A stretch of DNA of 55,815 nucleotides from Candidatus Effluviviaceae Genus V sp. (GTDB lineage Bacteria > Joyebacterota > Joyebacteria > Joyebacterales > Joyebacteraceae). The first letter of the stretch is position 1. Every line of letters begins with the position of its first letter. Location of the stretch: positions 1 through 55,815 of the forward strand of contig WJMD01000057.1 of assembly GCA_014728125.1 (NCBI GenBank), written 5' to 3'. The notes beneath the pieces were generated by a model. It was given only the letters and a program-made list of their open reading frames with translations. It searched no databases and had not been told where the DNA came from. Made by a program: the position numbers and the translations under genes. Shown here piece after piece: positions 1 through 6,999 of this stretch.

Positions 1-1
1 C

Positions 2-61
2 CTACTCATTGGGCTTGCAGCACTCTGGTTCGTCTCAGTCTACGCATCGAAGAAGGGGTAG
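2..61 (+). CDS. C-terminal end of a membrane protein, cut by the window edge
   Basis: The first 20 codons read as a hydrophobic helix followed by a short Lys-rich tail (ending SVYASKKG) and a TAG stop. This looks like the last transmembrane segment and cytoplasmic end of a small membrane protein that starts left of the window. It is followed 56 bases later by the first attC site, so it is probably the gene of the left-most, partial cassette. The family cannot be told from 19 residues. Confidence 0.5.
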   Translation, partial: LLIGLAALWFVSVYASKKG

Positions 62-117
62 CGGACAGTTGACTCGGCAACTGCGTGCCGCGGAAGAGCC
101 GTCAAGCTCAGCCTGCC

Positions 118-241
118 ACCTAACTAGCGCATGCAGCCGACGTGCTTGGGTGTCACGGCGTCTGCAAGGGGGCGCTCGCTTCGCTCGCGCGGCACACCCC
201 GCGCCACCCTACGCCCGCGGCTGATGCGCGATTCGTTAGGC
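118..241 (+). repeat. attC site 1 (integron recombination site)
   Basis: R'' box ACCTAAC at 118-124 and R' box GTTAGGC at 235-241 bound an imperfect palindrome. The left arm AGCGCATGCAGCC and right arm GGCTGATGCGC pair except for one extra G, the extrahelical base expected of a folded attC bottom strand. The centre is GC-rich and variable. Confidence 0.9.
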
Positions 242-292
242 TGCTGGCACTTGGGAACGGCGCGCAGTATCTGTGATGTGAGGGAGGGGCCA

Positions 293-895
293 TTGTCGCT
301 TCACAGCAGACATTCAGGGCAGCATGGACTGACTCGTGGCATCCTCGCTCTCGAGATCGTATCCATCATGCTCGCCGTAGCCCTTGGCTTCCTTGTAACG
401 GAGTGGCGCGAAGGGCTAGCCGACTCGAGAAGGAGCAGGGCGGCCCTGAATGCCATCAAGGCCGAGATCTCGATGAACCGAGAGCACCTCGGCGACCGCG
501 TTCCGTACTACGCTCACCTGGTGTCGGAGCTCAACGAGCTTGCGGCAATTGACGGAGAGGCTCAGTTCACGGGAGGGGAGCTTGATGGGTGGCGGGGTCT
601 CAACCCGCCCTTCCTGCATCAAGCTGCATACGAGGCAGCGTCCGCGACAGGAGCCTTGTCACACATGGACTTCGACGTCGTGAGTCGCGTAGCAGAGGCC
701 TATCTTGCACAGGAGATGGTAGACAGCACGTTCGACTGGGCGCTCCAATCCGCACTGACGGGACAGCTTGAGACACGGTCAGACGCTCAGCGGGCTTTCT
801 ATCTGATGTTGGAGGCCTCACAGCTTGCAGTGGGGACATACGATTCTGTTCTCCAGAGCCTGGGGAGCAAGATGACCGGCGACGAGACAGAGTAA
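293..895 (+). CDS. Membrane-anchored hypothetical protein (cassette gene)
   Basis: A 200-residue protein with one hydrophobic segment at about residues 17-37 (ILALEIVSIMLAVALGFLV), followed by a charged, mostly helical soluble part. The topology suggests a bitopic inner-membrane protein. I chose the TTG at 293 because GGGAGGGG lies 4-11 bases upstream; an ATG in the same frame further up (131) lies inside attC site 1 and would translate the recombination site. Similar N-terminal-anchor proteins of unknown function occur in environmental genomes, but I recognise no named domain. It is the only gene in its cassette and stops 24 bases before attC site 2. Confidence 0.75.
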   Translation: MSLHSRHSGQHGLTRGILALEIVSIMLAVALGFLVTEWREGLADSRRSRAALNAIKAEISMNREHLGDRVPYYAHLVSELNELAAIDGEAQFTGGELDGWRGLNPPFLHQAAYEAASATGALSHMDFDVVSRVAEAYLAQEMVDSTFDWALQSALTGQLETRSDAQRAFYLMLEASQLAVGTYDSVLQSLGSKMTGDETE

Positions 896-919
896 TGTGG
901 GGGCGTTTCTGTGGCGGCA

Positions 920-1102
920 ACCTAACTAGCGCATGCAGCCGACGCCCGCTCCGCCGCCCCAGTTGCGCGACAGGCCAGCTGCTCCGCCGCAGGGCGGCGT
1001 CGCGCCGGCTCTGTCACGGCAACTGCAAGGGGGGCCTCGCTGACGCTCGGCCGGCACTTGCCGCGCCAGTGCCTGGCGCGGCTGATACGCGATTCGTTAG
1101 GC
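920..1102 (+). repeat. attC site 2
   Basis: R'' ACCTAAC at 920-926 and R' GTTAGGC at 1096-1102, with the same AGCGCATGCAGCCGAC left arm and GCGGCTGATACGCG right arm as site 1. The variable centre is long and very GC-rich. The 16 bases beginning at R' are identical to those beginning at the R' of site 1, so the two following cassettes start alike. Confidence 0.9.
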
Positions 1103-1110
1103 TGCTGGCA

Positions 1111-1434
1111 CTACTTGGCTGACTGAATGGACCGGGCGAGAGACTTGCGGGTGGCGCCCAGTGCGATGAGGGATCGAACGAGGAGGTCGATCGAGACAGA
1201 CGGATCGCCAGCCTCCATCTTGGCGACGCGCGACTGACTCGAGCCGATCTTCCTGGCCAGCTGGACCTGAGTGACCTTGTTCTTCTGGCGTCGCTCGCGG
1301 AGCGCTCTGCTGAGAGCGAGCTTGAGCTCGACGTACGCGGCCTCTTCGTCAGTGAGTCCGAGGAGTTCCTGAACGGACCCGATCTTCCAGCCGCCGCGCT
1401 CGAGGCTCTTCTTGTTCTTGCTCGTGGGACTCAT
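1111..1434 (-). CDS. XRE-family antitoxin of a HigBA-like pair
   Basis: A 107-residue protein with a helix-turn-helix of the XRE type in its second half (VTQVQLARKIGSSQSRVAK, then a scaffold rich in small residues). The N-terminal part (LTDEEAAYVELKLALSRAL) is typical of antitoxins paired with HigB-like toxins. It should bind and neutralise the toxin encoded 11 bases upstream and repress their shared promoter. The start is the ATG at 1434, with GAGG about 8 bases upstream on the minus strand. The pair runs opposite to all other cassette genes, which is common for cassette-borne toxin-antitoxin modules that carry their own promoter. Confidence 0.85.
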   Translation of the reverse strand: MSPTSKNKKSLERGGWKIGSVQELLGLTDEEAAYVELKLALSRALRERRQKNKVTQVQLARKIGSSQSRVAKMEAGDPSVSIDLLVRSLIALGATRKSLARSIQSAK

Positions 1435-1445
1435 GGTCGTTTCCT

Positions 1446-1778
1446 CTACTTCTGGTCGTAGGCCTTGAGGCGTCTCTTGCACGTATCGATGACACGCTTG
1501 GGTGTGGCAGCAGACTTCTTCTTGAACACGTCGACTATGAGGATGGCCTCTTCGTCAACTCGGTAGATGATGCGCCAGCTCGTGTTGCCGTCTCTGATCC
1601 GCAGCTCGTGACAGCTGGAACCGATGTCAGACATGGGCCGGGAGAGGGGCATGCTCAGACTGACGCCCTCTTGGAGGAGCCCGATGAGATAGCCGGCCTG
1701 CACCCTGGCGAGCGAGGAAATTGGAGGGGACTTGAGCTCCCCATGGACCCATAGGACTGGTTTCCGGTCGGCTGTCAT
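1446..1778 (-). CDS. HigB/Gp49-like (RelE superfamily) toxin
   Basis: A 110-residue protein with the phage Gp49/HigB pattern: an early LWVHGELKSPP stretch, a middle LSMPLSRPM.DIG segment, then a core of the form HELRIRD...WRIIYRVDEEAILIVDVFKKK. In this family the fold is a ribosome-dependent mRNA interferase. The toxin comes first and the antitoxin second, the usual HigBA order. The ATG at 1778 is preferred over an in-frame ATG at 1817 because the promoter -10 sits just upstream of 1778, so only the downstream start can be on the transcript. The mRNA would then be nearly leaderless. Confidence 0.85.
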   Translation of the reverse strand: MTADRKPVLWVHGELKSPPISSLARVQAGYLIGLLQEGVSLSMPLSRPMSDIGSSCHELRIRDGNTSWRIIYRVDEEAILIVDVFKKKSAATPKRVIDTCKRRLKAYDQK

Positions 1779-1784
1779 GGTATC

Positions 1785-1813
1785 AGTATATGTCGGTACT
1801 GACATAGTGTCAA
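1785..1813 (-). promoter_or_regulatory. Near-consensus sigma-70 promoter with palindromic operator for the toxin-antitoxin pair
   Basis: On the minus strand TTGACA (1813-1808) is separated by exactly 17 bases from TATACT (1790-1785). The spacer overlaps a perfect palindrome, TATGTC-N6-GACATA (1789-1806), a plausible site for autorepression by the XRE protein. The ATG follows the -10 box by 6 bases, so transcription should begin at or next to the start codon. Confidence 0.8.
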
Positions 1814-1831
1814 GCACGATGTGTGCCAGCA

Positions 1832-1945
1832 GCCTAACTAGCGCATGCAGCCGTCATCACGGCGCTGTCACTCGCCTTGCATACGCCTTCGGCGGCAAGG
1901 CTCGCGCCAGGCTTAACGCCCGCGGCTGATACGCAGGCGGTAGGT
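1832..1945 (+). repeat. attC site 3
   Basis: R'' GCCTAAC at 1832-1838; the right end is GGTAGGT at 1939-1945, one mismatch from the GTTRRRY consensus. Left arm AGCGCATGCAGCCG and right arm GCGGCTGATACGC are conserved. The mismatch in R' may impair recombination here. Confidence 0.85.
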
Positions 1946-1971
1946 GACTCGCCTGGAAGGAGACTGATCAG

Positions 1972-2850
1972 ATGCTGCGATGCATGTTCTTCTTCCTTCT
2001 TGCCTGCTTGACGACGGGACTTCTGCAGGTGGATTGTGCGGGTGCAGCATCTCCGAGTGTTGTGCCTGTGCTGACCCAACAGCAGCTCACAGAGGCACTC
2101 GAAAGCCCAGACGGCAACGTCCGACCTGTAGTAGTTGAGTATGTCCGTCGTCTGGGGCCCTCTCAGCTCGAACTCCTGTCGGATCTTGTGTCGCACGAGC
2201 ACTGGGAGGTTCGCGCGGCTGCTCTAGCCGCGCTCGCTGAAGTGGGTGATGAGCGTGCCCGCTCAGTTCTTCGCAGCTGCCTGGCCGACACCGCTCGAGT
2301 TCGCGCCGACTGGTATCCTCTGACAAGCTCGATACTGAGACTGCGGGACGAGACCTTTCTCGAGCCTCTGCGCGAACAGGTGGAGGCGCACCCAGCTGAA
2401 CACGTACGAAAGGCGCTGCTCCGCACGATAGCGCAGATTGAGGCTGGCACTTGGGGAATCCAGCCGGTGCGGATCTACTCTGGCAGCATCGGATACGACT
2501 TCCTGCTCGAGGACGTGGAGTGCATGTGGGTCGGCACACAGGTGTTCGGTTTCGTGAAGCTGATCCCACCTGGTCAGCACAGGGGTGTGCTTGATGCACT
2601 GCAGTCTCCAGAGCCGGCAGGCGAATCGCCAGGTCCGTTCGAGCGCACGCTCGGGTACGTCGTGATGGAGCTACGAGACGGCCGTCGAGTGGAGATCGAG
2701 GTCTGCAATGCGGGCACCTACAACGTAGCCGGTCACTCGTTCGGGAGTGCGCGTCTCGATTCGATCGTGGGGAACCCCGACGTTCCGCCTCGACTCGACA
2801 AGGCGGATGTCAATTGCTCTGACATTCTAGAAGGCGAGTCACCTAACTAG
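1972..2850 (+). CDS. Exported HEAT-repeat-like protein (cassette gene)
   Basis: A 292-residue protein with a signal peptide at residues 1-26 (hydrophobic FFFLLACLTTGLL, small residues before the cleavage region). Residues about 36-160 form alpha-helical repeats of HEAT/PBS-lyase type (VRPVVVEYVRRLG, WEVRAAALAALAEVGDERA, VRKALLRTIAQIE). The C-terminal 130 residues are of unknown fold with several Cys. The role is unknown; such repeats bind partners. The start ATG has GGAAGGAG about 10 bases upstream. The stop codon TAG is supplied by attC site 4, directly after its R'' box, so the last residues are encoded by the recombination site. Confidence 0.75.
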   Translation: MLRCMFFFLLACLTTGLLQVDCAGAASPSVVPVLTQQQLTEALESPDGNVRPVVVEYVRRLGPSQLELLSDLVSHEHWEVRAAALAALAEVGDERARSVLRSCLADTARVRADWYPLTSSILRLRDETFLEPLREQVEAHPAEHVRKALLRTIAQIEAGTWGIQPVRIYSGSIGYDFLLEDVECMWVGTQVFGFVKLIPPGQHRGVLDALQSPEPAGESPGPFERTLGYVVMELRDGRRVEIEVCNAGTYNVAGHSFGSARLDSIVGNPDVPPRLDKADVNCSDILEGESPN

Positions 2851-2944
2851 CGCATGCAGCCGACAGGCTTGCCTGTCACGCCAGCTGCTTGCGCACCTGT
2901 CGCGCCAGGCTTGACGCCTGCGGCTGATGCGCGGTTCGTCAGGC
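2841..2944 (+). repeat. attC site 4
   Basis: R'' ACCTAAC at 2841-2847 and R' GTCAGGC at 2938-2944 (one mismatch from GTTRRRY). The arms AGCGCATGCAGCCGAC and GCGGCTGATGCGCG are intact and the centre is short. The upstream gene terminates inside this site. Confidence 0.88.
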
Positions 2945-2963
2945 GCAGCGAGAGGTATCACAA

Positions 2964-3434
2964 CTGGATATCTGCAGGCTGACATCCGATGAGACGCTGA
3001 AGCAGCTGTTGGAGCTATCCGAGGACTTCTTCGCGGAATATGAGGGATTCCACGAGGGGTTCTTCCGAGTAGCCAAGCTCGACCGTGAGGCCATCGAGTC
3101 GTACTTCCGTGGCTTCATGGGGACGCCCGATCATGTCGTCTATGTCGCGATCGACGGCGAAGCGCCCATCGGCTACATAACGGCCCGCATACAGGACCAG
3201 GATACGCATTGGGCGGTCCGTCGCGTTGGTCACATTTCGGGGCTGATGGTGTCCCGGGATCGACGCCGTCAGGGAGTCGGCAGGGAGTTGCTCCACGCGG
3301 CGCGTCGCTTCTTTGGCGAGAACGGTGTGCAGTACTTCACGGTGTACACAGCCGTGGGCAATCGCAGCGCGAGCGAGTTCTACAGGGCGTGTGGACTCAC
3401 GCCACTGCACACGAACTGGCTTGGTGAGGTGTAG
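2964..3434 (+). CDS. GNAT-family N-acetyltransferase (cassette gene)
   Basis: A 156-residue protein with the GNAT fold: acetyl-CoA-binding motif A is RRRQGVGRELL after the strand GHISGLMVS, followed by AVGNRSASEFYRACGL (motif B). It should transfer an acetyl group to an unknown amine. The only ordinary start, TTG at 3009, removes the first strand and helix of the fold. A frame-consistent CTG at 2964 has GAGAGG about 8 bases upstream and gives a proper N-terminus (DICRLTSDETLKQLLELSE), so I suggest a CTG start. It is the single gene of its cassette, 62 bases before attC site 5. Confidence 0.82.
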   Translation: MDICRLTSDETLKQLLELSEDFFAEYEGFHEGFFRVAKLDREAIESYFRGFMGTPDHVVYVAIDGEAPIGYITARIQDQDTHWAVRRVGHISGLMVSRDRRRQGVGRELLHAARRFFGENGVQYFTVYTAVGNRSASEFYRACGLTPLHTNWLGEV

Positions 3435-3496
3435 GTCGAGCACTCGAGGGACTGACTTGCTCTGCGGCGCGGCAAGAGGTTGACTCGCTTGGCTGC

Positions 3497-3665
3497 GCCT
3501 AACGAGCGCATGCAGCCGACACCCCGCGCCGCCGCGCCCCGGGACGGCTGCATGGTGAGCGCGCCGCAGGGCGGCGTCGCTCACGGTCCGCCACTCGCGC
3601 TGCAATCGGCTTCGCCGGCAGCGCTCGTGCCAGACCTGGCGCGGCTCATACGCGTTTCGTTATGC
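3497..3665 (+). repeat. attC site 5
   Basis: R'' GCCTAAC at 3497-3503 and R' GTTATGC at 3659-3665. The left arm GAGCGCATGCAGCCGAC is intact; the right arm GCGGCTCATACGCG differs by one base from its relatives. The long centre contains GGGCGGCGTCGCTCACGG-like sequence that reappears in the degenerate site near 7050. Confidence 0.87.
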
Positions 3666-3671
3666 CGCCTG

Positions 3672-3680
3672 TGCTATGAT
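3672..3680 (+). promoter_or_regulatory. Possible extended -10 promoter at the start of a cassette
   Basis: TGCTATGAT is an extended -10 element lying 7 bases after the R' box of attC site 5 and 45 bases before the nucleotidyltransferase start. No good -35 box is visible at the expected distance, which an extended -10 can tolerate. It would give the two-gene cassette its own transcription. Confidence 0.4.
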
Positions 3681-3724
3681 GTACGTGGTGACGTAGTTCG
3701 AGCGACCCCTTCGAGGATCCTGGC

Positions 3725-4273
3725 ATGAATGAGCAGCTCGAGTTCCTCCAGCTCATCGTATCTCGCCTCGACGCCGCAGGCATTCCCTACATGCTGACAG
3801 GTTCGATGGCGATGTCCGTTTATGTGGCGCCGCGAATGACTCGGGACCTGGACTTCGTCGTCGAGTGCAAGGCCGGAGACGCCCAGCGGTTTGTCGAGCT
3901 CTTCTCCCCGGACTGCTATGTGGATTCCGAGGCGGTGCGCGAGGCGATCAGGGAGCGCCAGTCGTTCAACATCATCCACAACGAGTGGATCGCGAAGGCC
4001 GACTTCATCGTGCGGAGGGACAGCGACTACAGACGGACGGAGTTCGGGCGTCGCCGCAACGTGGACATGGGGGGCTGGAGCATGCAGGTGGCCACCGCTG
4101 AGGACTTGCTTCTCACGAAGCTCCAGTGGTGGAAGGACGGTTCGTCTGAACTCCATCACCGTGACGCGGCGCTACTGGCCTCCCAGGCAGCAGATCTGGA
4201 CTGGGACTACGTGGGTTCATGGGCGGACAAGCTCGATCTAACTGCGGCATTGGCGGAGGTAGGGCCACGATGA
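3725..4273 (+). CDS. Nucleotidyltransferase-fold protein (AbiEii/DUF6036-like; cassette gene)
   Basis: A 182-residue protein of the minimal nucleotidyltransferase type. The signature is YMLTGSMAMSVY then RMTRDLDFVVE at residues 22-47, matching GS-x-R-T-x-D-D of AbiEii/MNT-like enzymes, where the Asp pair binds metal. The later VATAEDLLLTKLQWW segment is also typical of these proteins. Relatives act as toxins that modify tRNA or as partners in phage-defence pairs, but many have unknown targets. The next gene overlaps by 4 bases (ATGA) and is probably coupled. GAGGATCC lies upstream of the ATG. Confidence 0.8.
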   Translation: MNEQLEFLQLIVSRLDAAGIPYMLTGSMAMSVYVAPRMTRDLDFVVECKAGDAQRFVELFSPDCYVDSEAVREAIRERQSFNIIHNEWIAKADFIVRRDSDYRRTEFGRRRNVDMGGWSMQVATAEDLLLTKLQWWKDGSSELHHRDAALLASQAADLDWDYVGSWADKLDLTAALAEVGPR

Positions 4274-4521
4274 CCGATACACCGCAAGCTGTCGCCGACC
4301 GATACACACGAGCGCTTCTCTCCGTGCCTGCCGCCCGGCGCATAGAGATGGCCTGTTCGATGTTCGGTGCAGCGAAAGCCATGGCCTTGGCGGGCCTTCG
4401 GATCGCGCCGCTCCAACAGCCCACTGGCGAGCGTGCGGCTCTGTTCCTGCGCATCTATGGAGCTGATCTTCCAGAGGACGTCCGACGCTCTGTCGTGGCT
4501 CATCTGGAACGGGCGGCATAA
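4270..4521 (+). CDS. Small hypothetical partner of the nucleotidyltransferase
   Basis: An 83-residue, Ala-rich, predicted all-helical protein (TPQAVADRYTRALLSVPAARR, then AAKAMALAGLR). It overlaps the nucleotidyltransferase by ATGA, so the two are translated together. I do not recognise the family. Its position makes it a candidate antitoxin or accessory subunit, but this is inference from arrangement only. The stop TAA is formed by the R'' box of attC site 6. Confidence 0.65.
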   Translation: MTDTPQAVADRYTRALLSVPAARRIEMACSMFGAAKAMALAGLRIAPLQQPTGERAALFLRIYGADLPEDVRRSVVAHLERAA

Positions 4522-4627
4522 CGAGCGCATGCAGCCGACATCCTGGCGCTGTCACTCGCCTTGCACACGCCTTCGGCGGCGAGGCTCGCGCCATCGCCGC
4601 CCGCAGCTGAAACGCGACTCGTTAGGC
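4516..4627 (+). repeat. attC site 6
   Basis: R'' GCATAAC at 4516-4522 and R' GTTAGGC at 4621-4627. R'' is not complementary to this R' but is exactly complementary to GTTATGC at the start of its own cassette (3659-3665). This is the pattern expected when a cassette inserts and its R' is split between neighbours. Confidence 0.88.
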
Positions 4628-4712
4628 TTCTCGGTCCGTCGTGGTCTCGGACGGTGGTGTAAGAGGAGAGAAGTGTCGTTCCCTGACGGTCCCCTCGCTT
4701 CACGGAGGTTTC

Positions 4713-5048
4713 TTGATCCACATCATCCGAGAGATGGCGACTGACTCGAAGATTCGGGAGATGCTCGAGCAGCTCGAGAACTACATCAAGCTCGCGGACG
4801 ATGTCCGACGTGAGATTCTGGCTGGCGGCGGAGCTCTCCACGCCGACTGCGAAGCTGTTCTCCTCGAGGACGCCAGTAAGCAGGAGGACGTCTGGGGTGC
4901 TGATTGGATCCCGTCCAGCCAAGAGGTCCGCTACGAGGCACTGATCAACCTCCGCCCGGGGCAGGGCGGTTTCTCGATGGAACTCGAGGATCCTCAGCTT
5001 CGTGAGGCCATTGAGCGAATCGTGACTGCGCGCATGGTGGCAGCATGA
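4713..5048 (+). CDS. Small hypothetical protein, first gene of a two-gene cassette
   Basis: A protein of about 111 residues beginning with a helix (REMLEQLENYIKLADDVRREILAGG), followed by an acidic, Trp-containing middle (EDVWGADWIPSSQEVRYEAL). I recognise no family. The start is uncertain: TTG at 4713 has GGAGG four bases upstream, while ATG at 4734 has no spaced ribosome-binding site. The stop overlaps the next start (ATGA), so the two products are probably coupled and may interact. Confidence 0.6.
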   Translation: MIHIIREMATDSKIREMLEQLENYIKLADDVRREILAGGGALHADCEAVLLEDASKQEDVWGADWIPSSQEVRYEALINLRPGQGGFSMELEDPQLREAIERIVTARMVAA

Positions 5049-5401
5049 GCGACTGGACGAGCATCCGAGAACGCTATCTCCGCGACGGCGTCCCCGTGCG
5101 TCTCGGCGGGCTCGCTGCGAACCTGGCGCGGATCCGGTCGTTTTCGGACCAGCCAGAGCACGAGGAAGTTGTCGGACGCATGGTGCGGGAAAGCGCGATG
5201 TTCATCGAGTGGACGGCACAGGACATTCCCTCTGATGATGTCGCAGCACTTGCGGAGCTTCAGCGCGACCTGGTGCGGTGGTACCAGCACTGGCACTCGC
5301 TGTGGGCTGATCCTGAGCGGCGGGCTGAGGTCGCACGTGATGCGGCACAGTGGTCGACTCGAGTGCTTGAGATATCGGGACTGATGTCGCGCGAAGCCTA
5401 A
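5045..5401 (+). CDS. Small hypothetical protein, second gene of the two-gene cassette
   Basis: A 118-residue, predicted alpha-helical protein with no Cys, rich in Arg, Ala and Trp (LVRWYQHWHSLWADPERRAEVARDAAQW). No signal peptide or membrane segment is seen, so it should be cytoplasmic. I do not recognise the family. It overlaps the preceding gene by 4 bases. Its stop TAA lies in the R'' box of attC site 7, so the gene fills its cassette to the last base. Confidence 0.65.
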   Translation: MSDWTSIRERYLRDGVPVRLGGLAANLARIRSFSDQPEHEEVVGRMVRESAMFIEWTAQDIPSDDVAALAELQRDLVRWYQHWHSLWADPERRAEVARDAAQWSTRVLEISGLMSREA

Positions 5402-5508
5402 CGAGCGCATGCAGCCGACATGACGGCGCCGCCGGGCGCGTGGCAACCGGCTTGTCTGCGGTTTCAGGAGTGCGGGCTGCGGCCACGGGTGATGCATGTT
5501 CGTCGGGC
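5396..5508 (+). repeat. attC site 7
   Basis: R'' GCCTAAC at 5396-5402 and right end GTCGGGC at 5502-5508 (two differences from GTTRRRY). The left arm is intact, but the right arm reads ACGGGTGATGCATG, so this site is starting to degenerate. Confidence 0.8.
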
Positions 5509-5529
5509 GCGCACGCCGGAAGGAACTCG

Positions 5530-6240
5530 ATGCTACAGCTTGCGGACGGTATCTACTGGCTGGAGGGCCTGCGCAGCAGCAACGCGTATCTCTTGGCTTC
5601 TGATCACGGCCTCCTGCTGGTAGATGCCGGCATGTCTGGTGATGTACCTCGAATCGTCAGCCAGATCGAGTCCTCCGGCCGCCCGATCACCGAGCTGCAG
5701 GCGATCGTCCTAACGCACGCTCACGGCGATCACACTGGAGGCGTCGCGAAGCTCCTTCGTCGGAGCAGCGCGAATGTGATGGCCCACAAGGACGAGGTGG
5801 CGTACATCGAGGGGAGCAGGAGTCTACCCACGAGGTCGCTGGCTATGAGAGCCATCAGATGGTTGGATGATCTCATCTCCGGACGAGGTGACGGAATCGT
5901 GGTCACGGGGCCACTCGAGGATCGGGATCGCCTGGACTTCATCGGTGGGCTGCAGGTCATCCATACTCCAGGTCACACTCCCGGTAGTATCTCGCTCTAT
6001 CAGGAACAGAGGGAAATCCTCTTTTGTGGAGACCTTCTCTTCAACGGTGACCTTCTTTCGGGGCGTGGCGGACTCAGACAAGCACCTCGCTTCTTCAGCG
6101 CTGATCCGGACGAGGCGACGCGGTCTCTCAATGCGTTGAGCAAGCTTGACGTTCAGATTCTGTGTACCGGACACGGAGAGCCTATCGTGTTCGATAGCAG
6201 CAGGCGCATGCAGCGCGTGCTGGAGGACGTGCGCACCTGA
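5530..6240 (+). CDS. Metallo-beta-lactamase-fold hydrolase (cassette gene)
   Basis: A 236-residue cytoplasmic protein with the MBL fold metal motifs in order: THAHGDHTGG at about residues 63-72, HTPGHTPGS near 148-156, FCGDLLF near 167-173 and a final CTGHGEP. These supply the His and Asp ligands of a two-zinc site. The substrate is unknown; the layout resembles glyoxalase II-like and other general MBL hydrolases rather than class B beta-lactamases, and there is no signal peptide. The ATG at 5530 follows GGAAGGAA. The stop TGA is provided by the R'' box (ACCTGAC) of attC site 8. Confidence 0.88.
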   Translation: MLQLADGIYWLEGLRSSNAYLLASDHGLLLVDAGMSGDVPRIVSQIESSGRPITELQAIVLTHAHGDHTGGVAKLLRRSSANVMAHKDEVAYIEGSRSLPTRSLAMRAIRWLDDLISGRGDGIVVTGPLEDRDRLDFIGGLQVIHTPGHTPGSISLYQEQREILFCGDLLFNGDLLSGRGGLRQAPRFFSADPDEATRSLNALSKLDVQILCTGHGEPIVFDSSRRMQRVLEDVRT

Positions 6241-6396
6241 CGAGCGCATGCAGCCGACATGCGGTGCCTTCGCACCCGAGGTTGGCTGCAGCGCACCGCT
6301 GCGACTTCGCTCACGGTCTGTCACTCGCATTGTGTCCGCTCCCGGCGCCGAGACTCGGGTCATCGCCGGCGCAGGGCGATGCGTCATTCGTCAGCA
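6235..6396 (+). repeat. attC site 8
   Basis: R'' ACCTGAC at 6235-6241 and right end GTCAGCA at 6390-6396. The left arm GAGCGCATGCAGCCGAC is intact; the right arm has decayed to GGCGATGCGTCATTC. Recognisable but probably weak as a recombination site. Confidence 0.78.
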
Positions 6397-6439
6397 AGTC
6401 ATCACCGATATGGATCCGGCAAGGGAAAGGAGAGTGCAC

Positions 6440-6922
6440 TTGAGAACAACCGTAGCGCTGCTCGCGATGATCGTGATGTGTGCCGCCGCTTGGGCCACAC
6501 CGGAGGCAGACACAACAGAAGCCGAACTCCTCGAGAGAATCGACGAAGCCAACGCCATCATCAACAAGGCTGCCATCGAGGACGACTACGAGACGGTAGC
6601 ATCGTTCTACGCCGATGATGTTGTCGTTCTTCCGAATCACGAGCCGATGATCGTCGGTCGGGAAGCGTTCATCGAGAACGAGAAGGCTGCACGTGAGGCG
6701 GGGATCGAGGTTGTGGCCATAGAGTCAACGCTCACGGATGTCTTCAGCTCGGGCGATCTCATACACGAGATCGGGGAGTACAAGGTGACACTCAATGTGC
6801 CCGGGCCGCCGTATCCGATCACAGACACAGGGAAGTACCTGGTCATCTGGGAGATCCAGTCCGATGGCTCTCTCAAGATCAAACTTGAGATGTGGAACAA
6901 CGACGAGATGCCGGAGTACTGA
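6440..6922 (+). CDS. Exported SnoaL/DUF4440-like protein (cassette gene)
   Basis: A 160-residue protein with a signal peptide (LLAMIVMCAAAWATP). The rest has the NTF2/SnoaL-like pattern: a long first helix (LLERIDEANAIINKAAIEDDYETVASFYADDVVVLPN), then GREAFIENEKAA, then paired strands ending in KLEMWNNDEMPEY. DUF4440 proteins of this kind bind small ligands and mostly lack a known substrate. I prefer TTG at 6440, which follows AAAGGAGAG by 5 bases; an ATG at 6410 would add an Arg/Glu-rich extension before the signal. The downstream attC is badly decayed. Confidence 0.75.
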   Translation: MRTTVALLAMIVMCAAAWATPEADTTEAELLERIDEANAIINKAAIEDDYETVASFYADDVVVLPNHEPMIVGREAFIENEKAAREAGIEVVAIESTLTDVFSSGDLIHEIGEYKVTLNVPGPPYPITDTGKYLVIWEIQSDGSLKIKLEMWNNDEMPEY

Positions 6923-6999
6923 TCGCCGGTAAGCGACAGCTCTTTGTGGCCGACGTCCGGGAGCGCCCGAGCATCTGTCGTGCCCCCTCTCGCAGGGTG

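Noticed and set aside
895-1122. Reading frames that run across attC sites (also 9-224, 1732-1929 and 3480-3728)
   Set aside because: They translate the palindromic arms of attC sites and change with each site's variable centre; no ribosome site or family supports them.
1111-1817. Reading the minus-strand pair as ordinary chromosomal genes rather than a cassette
   Set aside because: Both sides have attC sites and the cassette ends are complementary for 16 bases, which fits a cassette.
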